Shown: positions 35,001 to 46,200 of the stretch, piece by piece
How positions within the stretch are numbered: position 1 is the stretch's first letter
How the letters are laid out: every line of letters begins with the position of its first letter
Assembly (NCBI GenBank): GCA_016858145.1
Contig: JAEHOE010000001.1
Coordinates: 310,001 to 374,000, forward strand
Origin: Edaphochlamys debaryana
Taxonomy: Eukaryota; Chlorophyta; Chlorophyceae; Chlamydomonadales
Direction of reading: 5' to 3'
DNA: 64,000 nt
Position numbers and translations under genes: made by a program
Notes under the pieces: generated by a model
The model's database searches: none
What the model saw: only the letters and a program-made list of their open reading frames with translations
What the model was told of the DNA's origin: nothing

Positions 35001-35688
35001 TCTTGGTTACCAGCCGCCAACTCCAAGAGTCCCCAGGTTACCGCACCCCACACCGACCAGAGCCTCCACGCTCCGCCGATTACCCTTGGCTCCGCCTCAC
35101 CTCTTAATATCAACGCTCTCTGCGAATTCGTGGTTGAAGTGATTGCTGATGAGAGGGAGCGCTGTGAACTCGTACAGGTCAGCAACGCGGGTCTCCAACC
35201 GCGAGACCTAGTGCGGGGAGGGCAAGCGGCAGGGAGGGGGGTCGGCCGGGGTCGGGTCCAGCACACGCGGTGAGTAAGAGCCGCAAAACCTGATCCTGAG
35301 GCCGCATGCAGATCACGCATGAGCTCGTGTAACGCGTCCCTGTGTGTCCAGGAGCGCGATAGCAGGTTCCGGGCGACAAGCGACTGCGCATGTGGGCTGT
35401 GGCATGCTCGATACGCCAAAGGGCGCATGTGATGCGTGGCAGCCCAGTGCTAGCACGATCACTGCGCACCGTCTTGTTCATCTTGGAGAGCTTCGTGTCC
35501 ATTTTCCGGAGCAGGGCCAAGACCTCCTCGAGCTGTGCTGCGCTCGCCGCTGTTGCGCTTGCCGCTGTCGTGCTCGGCTGTCCTGGCGCGGACGCCACGA
35601 GCAATCGCCCATGGCGGTGTGGCCCGGCGTGCGGAGAGCCCGGGCGATGTCGAACTGGCCCACCGCACCGCAGGTGAAACACTTGCAT
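32054..35688 (-). CDS. Unrecognised coiled-coil protein, possible degenerate PD-(D/E)XK-like member
   Basis: Nine minus-strand exons (35470-35688, 35101-35207, 34541-34652, 33945-34037, 33463-33628, 33032-33145, 32658-32842, 32301-32363, 32054-32119) join in phase to 374 residues. I do not recognise the family with certainty. Residues about 46-85 form a coiled coil (LEEVLALLRKMDTKLSKMNK then SRLETRVADLYEF). The core (about 100-345) is mixed helix/strand. DCRGRID (246-252), then FIEFHIGAFKGSTSGL (257-272) and a helix (TETLTHLKRTAALF) have the order of a PD-(D/E)XK nuclease core, but an Ala sits where a Glu would precede Lys266. The start Met (35688) is uncertain, since an acceptor near 35590 or further upstream exons are possible. 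The exon phases strongly support a real spliced gene. Confidence 0.6.
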
Positions 35689-37402
35689 ATTCTAGCTATC
35701 GGCGCGCCTAGATGCAAGCGGTCGCTATGGGTAAGAAACTCTGCTCTTGCTGGGAACGACTGTGCGCAGAAACAGTCACCACAACTATTGGCCTACTGCG
35801 TGGGTTCCTGTGCAGTTGGCGGCCTCGGGTTAAGTCGAGTGATCAAAATTGTCGTCTGACGGGTGCGGCGGGAAATGCGGAGGGCGGGGCCAGCGTGCCT
35901 GGAAGGCACGGGGGGCCCATCCCGACCCCCGACCCCCGCTTTTCAGGCGACTCTCGCCGCACCCCAGCCCCCCTTCTCCCTCGTACGCTGCATCGCACGC
36001 CACTCGGCCCCGCCGGGCTCGGGGTTGCGGGTGCCGGCTGTGTCGCTTGCGGGGCCCCGCCGCCGGGGGCATGTCAATCCCGTACTGCCTGCCCGCCCGG
36101 GTGCCCTTGAGCCCTGCAGGTTACCTGCCTCCCTCTTCCGCCGTCGCCCGAGTTCCTAGGCTCTCCTGAAGTCGAGACCTGCTCTGCTCGCTCGCCGCTC
36201 GCCCGCATGGTCGCGTACTGACGCTCTTCTCCTCCTCTTCTCGGACAACGCCTTCCCTACCCCCAGGTTCGGTTCCGTGGGGCGTGGGGAACCATAGGAC
36301 GCCGCGGGCACTAGCTGCGCCAACTCGGGCGATGGCGGACCCCTACTTCCGGCGCTCCGCACCAGGTAAGCGCAGGTAAGCACACGGTAAGTACGCTACC
36401 TTTGGGTCAGGGTACCTCTGCGTCAGGCGAGAGCGAGAGCAGTTCCCTTGGCCGCACTAACCAGAGGAACTACCGTCCCCTCCCTTTCCGTAACACTCGT
36501 GTGCGTTTCTCCTGCGAGTTGTGCCATGTGCCCTTGTGTCCCTCTGCCCTCGCGGGCCTCCCAGTTCCCGGCGACAACGAGCCCTCCCACAGGTTGTCTC
36601 CTCGCCTGCGTAGTCTGCGGAAAACGCTCTACGCCACAACACAACCAAGCGCTTCGCTTCGTTGATGTTCTTCTACCCCCGCTTTTCCGTAGACCCCAGG
36701 CACGGACCCCGGCCGTCCTGACCCTGACGCCCCAAGGCTCCCCGCCTCTCTCAAGCATGCGCCCAAGCCTTGGAGAAAGGCCTTGCTGTCATCTCTCCCT
36801 CGCGCAGTCGTACTCCATCAACTGCCAACCACAGTCAAAGCTTTGTGTAGCATTCTCCTCTGCGTGCACCCAGCTCAGGCCGATCAGCTCTTTCCAGTAC
36901 AGGCAGGGTTGCTCCCTCGGCTACACGCCGTTGATGTGCTCCAGTCCCTGCTGGTGAGAGTCGAGATCCTAGCCAAGGCCGCGTACCAGGCACGTATTGT
37001 GCGCACCAGCCGGCACGCCGCATCCTCTCAAATCCCTCCGAAAGACCTCACTTCCATACACCTATGGAGGTTCACAATGTTGGCCTACGCCCAACTCACG
37101 CCTACCTCTATACGCCAGTGGCGGAAGCCCACAAGCGCAGAACCCCAGCTCGCTCTCGCTTTCGCGCACGCCGTCCTGCTTTCCCAGCTGGCCCCCTGCC
37201 CCACCCCCCTTGCCCCATCCCCACGCCGTACCGCAGCCTGTAACCCTGCATGCCCCTCGGCCTCCGGCTCCCCACCTCGCCCACCCTCGCCTCTCCACCC
37301 ATCCCCACGCCAGCCGCCCCAACTCGCCCAGCCTCCCACCCCACCCCACCAACACCCCCAACACCCCTGCTACCCCCACCAACAACCCCACCATCACCCC
37401 CG
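35689..37402. other. Spacer between TSR1 3' end and coiled-coil gene 5' end
   Basis: This 1.7-kb gap has lower coding bias than its flanks. It should contain the TSR1 3' UTR and the promoter of the gene at 32054-35688. No supported gene was found. A plus-strand ATG at 36332 with a good GTAAGC donor at 36366 is isolated, with no convincing partner exon. Confidence 0.4.
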
Positions 37403-40400
37403 CTACCGCTCCGCGAAGCTCATGTCGCTGGGCCACACGGGGAACACCCGCTTGTACAGCGGCATGCACACGGTGTCGCGCTGCTGCAGGGGCGAGTCGA
37501 ACAGGCACTTCATGGCGCCGTGCGTGCCCAGGGGCTCCGTGATGCGCCCGCGCCGGCCATATTTGGTGGACAGCTGGGGGGGAGGAAGGGGGAGGGGGGA
37601 GGAGGGGGGAGGAGGGGGGGAGGAGGGGGGAGGAGGGGGGGAGGAGGGGAGGGCAGCGTGTCAACACTTTGCGTCTGGGGAGTTGTGTGTTCGGTCAGGT
37701 CAGGCGACGGTCTGAGACCTGTCAAAGCCCGACTGGAAAGCCGTGGGAAAGCCTCAACGATGAGCGGAATGGAGGCGCGGGGCCTGGGGAGCAACGGACA
37801 GGGGGTCTCACCTCCACGGGCCTGAACCAGCGCACGTCGTCCGGGTTGTGGAACATGAACCGCACAGTGGCGCGCCGCCGGTGCACGCGCACGGGCGTGC
37901 CTGGGGTCGTGATCCGAGCAGGAGCGGGGCGCGGGGGCCGACGGTCAGCTAAGCCGCAGCACCTGAGCCCTCCCGAGGCGTCTCACTTGCAGCTCCGCGC
38001 ATCCACCCCCCACGTCACCCACTGTCTCTCCACACCTCCCTCCGTCCTCCTGCCACCTCCACACCCATCGCTTCCGCCGCCCCCCCCTCACCCGTAAGCA
38101 TGATGCGCTTGAGGTTGATGCGGTCCGGGTCGCAGCCCCGCAGCGCCCCCACGGCCGCCAGCCGCGTCTGCGCCCCGTGGGCCGCCTCCGCGGGCTCGGG
38201 CAGCTTGAAGGCCAGCAGCGGCAGGGGGGGGTACATGATGGGGGCGTACACGGAGGCGACCACGTGCTGGCCTGGGGGGGTGAGGGGGAGGGGGGTGGGG
38301 GGAGGGGGAGGGACGCGTGAGGGAGCTCATGAGCGCACATGCTCCTCCCGTAACTGGCTGCAAGGCCGGTGCCGCCCTGCACGGAACAAGCACCGCCACT
38401 GCAGCGCCCGGCCCTCCATGGCCCCTCCCCCCCCAAATCAGCGCCCCGCCTCTACCCCGCCCCACCGTCGTGCACGAACTTCTCCATGCGGTGCTTGTCG
38501 GCGCCCGGGTCGTCCGTGGACAGGATGGGCCGCGCGGTGAAGGAGCGCAGCCCCGTCACCAGCAGTAGCCGCTCCTTGTTGGCCACGGGGGCGGAGTAGC
38601 CGGCGGCCTGGGGCGTGGGGCGGGGTGGGGTGGGTGTGAGGTGAGGTGGGTGCGAGGGTGGTGGTTGGGGTGGAGTTAGGCGGGCGGGCAATGTGGGGGG
38701 AGCGGCGGCAGGGAGGGGTCACAAATCAGCAGCTGCCGCAGCTGCGGGAGTCGGGGCACATGGCGGCAGCTGCTGGAGCCTTTCTCTCCGGCTGCAGGCG
38801 CCTCGCTCGGCGAGGCAGCAACAGCGCAGTCGCCCGGTCACGGGTGCGGTGCCCCCCGCACCTTGCGCATGGCGAAGTTCACCACGCTGAGCTTGGCCTC
38901 GTGCTGCATGAGCCCAAACACTGTCAGCGGCACCGCCTGCCCCGCCGCCGCCGCCGCCACCGCCGCCAACACGCGCTCCGCCGCCTCGGGGGGGACCCCG
39001 CCGATGCGGATGGCCACATAGCTGCCTGCAGCGGTGGACGGGCACAGGAGGGGAGGATAGATCAGCCATGACCACACACGAACGGGAGTCGACGGCAAGG
39101 GGCCGTCAGCTACACGTATGCGCGTTGTGGGCAGCAGGAAAGGAAGGTGCAGTCGCGTGTGGCCCTTGCAAAGCGGCGACCCGGCGACAGAGGCATCGCA
39201 GGGCTCACCCGGAGCCACTGCGCAAGGGTCCAGGTCCGAGGTGGCCCGCTGCGCGGCCTCCCGGGCCCGCTTGTGCGCCCGCTTGAAGTTCTCGAACGCA
39301 AACACGCGGGCGTAGTCGGCGGGGAGGGACTCCTTGGGGTCCCAGGCGCTGGTGCGGAGCGACTTGAGGCCCCTGCGAGGAGAGGTGAGGGGGGGGGGGG
39401 CACAGGGGTCGGCCAGCGGCCACCCTGCTCCCTGGACGCCCTGCCCTGGGCTTTCCCCTTCGCCCATACTCCGCCTACTCCGCCCCTTCCGCCGCCCACC
39501 CGCAGCCCGCGCACTGCCTACCCATCCACCTCCCACCCACCCACCCCAACCCCCACTCCCCTGCACCCTCCTCCCCCCCGCGCCACCTGTACTTCTGGAA
39601 CCGCACCCTCGCCGGCTGGTCCAGCGGCACGTCCACCTCGTCCGGGAAGTCCAGCTGCGCCGCCTCCGCCTCGCCGTCGCCGCCGCGCCGCCGCGCCTTG
39701 GCCTCACGCGCCGCCTCCAGCGCCGCTGCGTAGGCCGCGTCGCCGCCCTCTTCGTCCAGAGCCATGGCTTCGCCCGCGTCCGTGGCTGAGGGGCAGGAGG
39801 GAATTGGGGGGAAGCGGGAAGGCAGGCGGTGAGGTACCGGTATGTGAGGGTTGCGGTGCGGAGGCTGTGTGGGGAGGCCCCTCTCGCAGCTGCCCCGCAC
39901 TGCCAGAAGCCGCGTCTGCACCTCAGCCCCTGCAACCGGCCGCCTACGCCATTCCAGCGTCTAGTTTCCGACAGCTCCGCGCCCCGGCTGCCCCCGTGCC
40001 GCGACACCGGAAACACTCGCGGCACACCCACCCGCGTCGTCACCCGCACTCGGGCAGCCCCGTGCCAGGGCCCCGAGCACCACCCTTCCCGAAGTCCGCT
40101 GCCCCCACTCCCTAGCCACCTCCGCAGGCACCTCAAGTCCTCAACACACCCCGGGCGGCACCCACCCGCGTCGTCATCGTCGTCGATGGGCTGCAGCTCG
40201 GGCGCCTCCGCGTCGTCCCCCATGGCCGCGTCGCCAGCGCCGCCGCGCCGCCGGCGGCCGCCGTCGTCCGCGTCCATGCCGTACGGGTCCTCGTCTGACT
40301 CATCCTCCGATCCGTCCTCGTCATCCGTGCCGTAGTCCTCGTCGTCCAGGATCCAGGCCGCCTGGTACTCGGACGTGCCTGGGGGCGGGCGGGAGGTGCA

Positions 40401-42799
40401 GGCGTACGGGTTGGATAGTTTGCAGGTTCGCGATGGTCGGTAGGTTGATGGGGATTCGGCCACCTGCCCAGCGGGCTTGCCCAGATCTTGCGCTGTCAGC
40501 TCGCCAGCGCCCGTAGCACCGCACCCCGGGCCCTGGGGCACGCCACCTCCGCCGCCCCGCCCCCCTCACCCCCCTCCGCCCCGGCTCACCCTCCGGCACC
40601 TTCTTCTTCCGCATCCGCGGCGCCGCTGCGGCTGCCGCCTCCATCTCCTCCTCCGTGGGCCAGGTCTGCTCGCCCTCGCCGGGCGCGGGCACGTTCTCAC
40701 GCACCTGCAACAGCGGACATCGCGGGGGGTACGTGTCAAGCCCGCAATCCCATCGGACTCTGGGTCGGCCCCTCGACGCTGTCGGACTGCCGCAGCCGTT
40801 GTGCCCCCGACTGGCATCCCTCCACCTGTTCCACCCTTCCCTTTCCCTCCCTGTTTTTTCACCCCCTCACTCCTCTTTCCGCCTCGGAAACCTCACCCCA
40901 CCCCACCCAGCCCCGCCCCACCCACCAGCACGTCCGCCTCCTCCGCGTCGGGCTGCGCCACCACGGGCCCCGGCCCCGCTCCCCCCGCCGCCCCCGCCTC
41001 CACGTCCATGGCCTTTTCCGCCTGGTGCGCCGGCACGTGCCGCCCCGTGACCGCATGCGGATCCGGCGGGCCGTGGATCGACAGGATCCTGAAATCGCCC
41101 GCGCCGGGGACCGTGACGAGCTGGTTCGCGCTCAGGCCGGTGCCCCGTACGAATCCGTACACGGTCAAAACCCCGCCACCGCCGGCGGCGCCACCCTCGC
41201 CGCCGCCAGCCGCCGCCGCGGCCGCCGCAACCGAGCTCGGCCCGGGCCCGGCGGCTTCCGGCTCGTACTCGGCCTTCTCCACCATGACCCCCGGCCGCTG
41301 CTGCCGCCACAGCGGCGGCGCCGAGGGCGGGTGCTCCGCCAGGTGCCGCGCGAGCGCCGCCAGGTCCGTGGGCGTGTCGGCGTGCAGCAGGCGGTGCTCC
41401 CCCGCCAGGTGCGCCGCCAGGGCCTTCTCCGCGCGCTTCTTGGCGGCGGACCGGTCCTTCATGCTGGCCGCCGCCGCCGCCCCAGATCCAGATCCGGATG
41501 CAGTACCCGCGCCCACCACGCACGGCACGATCGACGGCATGCCCATTGCGCGCAGCACGGCCAGCGCTGCCTGTCCGGCGGCGTCGACGCCGGCGGCGGC
41601 GCCCGCCGCCGCCGCGGCGGCGGCGCCGGCGGCCGTGGCGGGCTCGCCGCCCGGCAGTAGCAGCAACACGACCTCGGCGCAGCGGCCCAGATCGGCTACT
41701 GCCAGCGGGTCGCCGCGCACGGGCGGCGGCGGCAGTAGCGTGAGCCGCACTCGGCTGCGCGCGGCGATGGTGACGGTGGTGGGGGCGAGGGGGCCCGAGG
41801 ACATGAGCAGCTCCAGCTCCATGTCGCCGCCCGCGCCGGCAGAGCCCGAGCCCGAGGCGCCCGCTGCGGCCCCCGAGGCGGGGCCGCCCGGGGCGAGGCT
41901 GGCCTCGCAGGCGTGGCGCAGTCCGTGCCAGAAGCGGGCCACGTCTACCTCCTGTTTGGGGGTGTGGCGGGTGGAGGGGAGTGATGAGCCCCAGCCCCAC
42001 CACTCGCTCTGCAGTCTGAAGCCTCCACGGCCCACTTTGACCCCTCCCCAGCCCCGACGCAGCCCCCTACCTCCCACCGGTCACAGGGCCACTAAAGCCC
42101 CTCCCCACCTCTGACAGGGGCAGCACCGCCACCACCACGGGCGCTGCGCCCTTGCGCTTCCGCTCCAGCAGCTCCTGGCGCTTGGCATCGCTGGGGGGGA
42201 GGGGAGCGTTGCAGGGTTATTGAAACCGGGGGAGCGACGCCGTGTGTTGAGACAAGGCCACGACGCGAAAGAGACACGTAGGGACCCGTTGTGCTGCGGT
42301 CCCCAGCCCCGGCCCGAGCCCAGCCCTGCGCTGCGGTCCCCAGCCCCGGGCCCCAGCCCCTGCAGGCCCCCCCACCGCTGCTGCCGTGCGGCCAGGTGGC
42401 GCTGGAGCTTGCCGTCGTGGGCGGCGGACTTGGGGTGCGCACGGGGCGCGGCTACCTCCTTGCCCTGCCGGGCTCGCTCGCGGGCGCTGGGGCCGGCGCG
42501 GCGGCCGGCCTTGTGGGTCTGGGCGGGGCGGAGGGGTACGCGGGCGCGGGGCGAGCGTGGGGCGGCAGCGGGACGGTCGCGGTGCGCGGGCGTCGTGATG
42601 GGCCCTCAGAGTGTTCCAGCAGCTGCAGCTGCTGTTATAAATTGGCTCGCGACTGACGGCACTCCCGCGACTGCGGAACGCGAGCCGACGCGGGCGGCCG
42701 CCGCCGGCATTCCGCGCTGGGAGGCTGCAGAGCATAACGGAGAGCCGTATGAGCTAGCCAGCAGCCTACCTTGTTCTTCTGGCCGCTTGGGCCGCCCAT
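37403..42799 (-). CDS. TSR1: Pre-rRNA-processing / 40S biogenesis factor TSR1
   Basis: Thirteen minus-strand exons (42770-42799, 42376-42518, 42109-42190, 40926-41951, 40590-40704, 40166-40378, 39587-39785, 39209-39372, 38862-39025, 38466-38607, 38092-38271, 37812-37900, 37403-37573) encode 905 residues. TSR1 is a Bms1-related, GTPase-like but inactive factor that binds late pre-40S particles and blocks premature subunit joining. Seen here: basic N-terminus (GQKNK, THKAGRR); the AARP2CN-type segment with [20 protein letters not shown] (about 360-380); an acidic Asp/Glu/Ser tract (about 475-535); then [20 protein letters not shown] (about 606); and the C-terminal [13 protein letters not shown] and [10 protein letters not shown], all typical of the family. 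The GTPase-like region carries an Ala/Gly-rich insert. The short first exon codes for only ten residues. The gene diverges from the PEPC gene. Confidence 0.95.
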
Positions 42800-43213
42800 T
42801 CTTGCGGTCGCGCTCTAAACAGTAAAAGTTTCTTGGGGCGAGCGCACACGCCCTAAGAACGAGACAACATCATAAAGGTAAGGCCTGTGTATCTATCGGC
42901 AGGGCAACTCCGCGTGTTTCGCGGGACCTTCGGACTCGGGTTTCGGCATGGAGTGGCACATTCCAAAATGGCACTCTGAGCCCGCCGTGCGCCCAAACCC
43001 TCCCGCCCAAGTAGATTTGGGGCATTCTCCATAGCAGCGTGCTTATACCGGCCGCGACAGGCCGCAGAACCGCCTGCACGTGCAGTGCAGAAAGCTATCC
43101 CGCGCTCTGCGCACCCCCGCTCAGTCCCCTGTGACCCGCGTAACCCCAAATCAATCCTTTCCGCCAATTGAGGAGATCTAGAAGGAGAAAGCGCAAGGCA
43201 GGGGCTGGCGCCG
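42800..43213. promoter_or_regulatory. Short divergent promoter region, TSR1 / PEP carboxylase
   Basis: Only 414 bp separate the start codons of TSR1 (minus) and PEPC (plus). The two promoters must therefore be compact or shared. The segment is less GC-rich than the genes. No canonical motif is certain; TTGGGGCATTCT and CCAAATCAATCC are visible but unassigned. Confidence 0.55.
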
Positions 43214-46200
43214 ATGCAGTCGCGTCCGTCGTTCCAAGCCATGATGAGCTTCAGGACCTCGAGTGACTTTGGGGGCATGCGGGCGGACCGCTCGTCGTTC
43301 CTGACGGGGCTCCGCGACGACGACAGCCTGCTTCGCCAGGTCTTCTTCAGCATCCTTCGCCACCACCACCCCAACCTCGCGGCCAAGGTATTCACACGGT
43401 TCTTGCTTGCACACTTGGGCCTTGTGGGGGCTGGGAGGCTGCTGGGTGGCCCGCACGCCCGGCGTGCAACACCATGGCAATTCGCCAGCGCTAGGGCTTC
43501 CTCCGCGGCAAGCGCATGCACCGCCCGGCCTTCGGGGTCGTAAGAACGAGCCCTCAAGGTTTTAGAACACGCGGAAAGATCGCCGGTCGCGGCCGCAAGC
43601 GCGAGCAGGAACCTCCGGCGGCCGCCAGACCCTTTCCGCGACCCGGATCTGCATCCGCGGCCCCCCCTGCTCCTGACCGTGCACCCCGCCCCTACACCCC
43701 GCACCCAGCCAACCTCCGGCTGCCCTGCTACGCTATCTCAGCCCATGTCCGCACGCAGCGTCACGCCGCTGCTCCCTGCTCTCCTTGCCGACCACCGCCG
43801 ACCCCCGACTCCAAACCCTCTCCACCTCGCCCCCTTGCCCCCCCGCCCCAGGTTGACGTCATCTATGCCCTGAGCCAGGCCTGGTGCACCAGCAAGGTAG
43901 GGGTGTCTGGGGGGTTACGGATGCAGCCTGGGCTGGCGACGAGCAGTGCCCGAAGATCTAGTTGCACAGCAGGCCGACGCGGGGGGGGCCGATGCGGAGC
44001 GCAAAAGCCCTAGCTAGGCCTACCCCCCCCCCCGGCCCTACACCGGTCCTTCTCACGCACCCCTACCCCCTCCCCCCCTCCCCCCAAAGGCCGATGGCGA
44101 CTTCGACCTGCTGGTCAAGTACGTGTCGGACCTCAAGCCCGAGGAGCGCATCCTGGTGAGGGGGGTTGACGGTTGACGGTTGGCGGTTGGCTCGGTGCGC
44201 CCTGGTGCCCTGCGCGCCCTCGTCCGTGCTCGCCCCGGCCTTCGCCCCGCCCCCATGCCCGCCGCCCCGCCCCGCGCACCCCCGCCTGAGGAGGCCCCGC
44301 GCCCCGCCACACCTGCCCCTCCGCCTCGCCCCACCCGCTGCCCCCCCCCCTCCCCCCCCCCCTCCCCTCCCCTCCCCCCCCAGGTCGCCTCCTCCTTCTC
44401 CCACATGCTCAACCTGCACAACCTCACGGAGGAGGTCAACAGCTCGCAGATCGGCCGCGCAGTGCGCCTGGGGGAGGTGCGTGTGTGCGTGGGGGGGGGG
44501 GGGTGCCGGGTGTGGGGGGCCCGCACGGGGCGGAGGGGAAGAGGCGAGGGCGGGGGCCCTCTCGGTGCCCCCCTGGCCGGCAGCCCAGCATGCATGTGGG
44601 CGGCCTGGCCCGGGCGTGTGCCCCTCCCTGGCACAGACTAGTTCCGCCCTTGCTCCCGCAACCCCGCCGGAACTCCCCCCCCCTCAACCCCCCTCCCTCC
44701 CCCCCCTCAACCCCCTCCCGCCCCCCCAGATGGAGTCCCCCACCCGCGACACGAGCCACTCGCTGCTCAAGCTGACCACCGTCAACGGCTTCACGCCGCA
44801 GCAGGTGTACGACAGCCTGTGCAGCCAGACCGTGGAGCTGGTGCTCACGGCGCACCCCACGCAGGTGGGGGGAGGGGGGGGAAGGGTAATGGGGGGAGGG
44901 GGGGAAGGGGGAGCTGCGGGCTTGCTACGGGTATGGGAGATGGGTGGATATGGCGGCGGCTTGAGGGCAATGGGAAGGCGTGGAGGTGTTGGTGGGGAGA
45001 AGTGCGAGTGCAGGGGGAGGAGCTGCGGGGCCGACCATCACCTCCCCCCCCCCCAGGCCCTGCGCGCCTCCCTGCTCAAGAAGTACGCCATCGTACGGCG
45101 CGAGCTGGACACGCTGCACTCCAAGCGCATGAGCGAGTACGAGAAGATCGGTGAGATCTGAGGTCCTGGTTTCAGGATACCGCGATTGGGAGGAACGGAC
45201 CAACGCGGCCTGGATCTTGGGACTTGAGGTGCCCCAGAACACAGCCTCTTAATCCCGCCCTCCACCCTTCCCAACCCTCCCCGATCCCCCCCCAGAGACC
45301 CTGGAGGCCATCCGCGCTGCCGTACAGGCTGCCTGGCGTACGGACGAGATCCGCCGCTCCAAGCCCACCCCGCAGGTGGGGTGTGGGTGGACGGGACAGG
45401 GGAGCTACGCAGGCGGGAAAGACGAGAACAGTCGGGCACAAGGCGGGCGGGGTGGGGGCGTGCGGGCGCCCTCCCTGGGGCTTGTCCGTGCGGGCATAGC
45501 AACCGCTCCCCTCCCACCCCATCTTCGCTACACCACCCCCACATACTCCACAACCCACCCCTCTCCTTCACTCCGTCACGCTCTCTCTCACGTGCTCCCC
45601 CTCTCCCTCTCCCCCCAGGACGAGATGCGCTCGGGCCTGTCGTACTTCTCGACCGTGATCTTCGACGTGCTGCCCATCTTCCACCGCCGCGTGGACACCA
45701 CCCTGGAGAAGCTGGGGCTGCCCCGCCTGCCGCTGGACCGCTGCCTGTTCAAGTGGGGGGGGGGAGGGGGCATTGGGAGGGAGAGAGGGGGGAGGGAGAG
45801 GGGGAGGAGGGGGAAAGGGAGCGGCAGGGGAAGGAGGGTGGGGGGCAGGAAGGGGGAAGGGAGGGGCAGAGGGAGGCGTGGGCGGCGGCCGTGCTATTAT
45901 GCAAGTGCGACGCGTAGGTCAGGTCGGGCCGGTTTAGAGGAAGTGAGCAAGGCTCGCCAGCCTCCCAGCACCCCCTCACCCCTCTCCAACACACCCTCAT
46001 CCCACTCCCCCCCCCCCCAGGTTCGGATCCTGGATGGGCGGTGACCGCGACGGCAACCCCAACGTCACCGCCGAGACCACCCGCGACGTGGTGGTGCTGG
46101 CGCGGCTGGAGGCGGTCAACGCATACTTCAGGCAGGCGAGTGGGGGGGGAGGGGGCTGTGGGAGGGGGGGGCATGTATTGGGGAAGGGGGAGAGGGAGGG

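Noticed and set aside
36332..36365. Isolated exon-like ATG...CAG|GTAAGC on the plus strand
   Set aside because: The donor is good, but I could find no partner exon with matching phase and coding character before 37400.
36783..37715. 310-codon plus-strand frame
   Set aside because: Its right half overlaps the last TSR1 exon in antisense; the left half has no recognisable motif.
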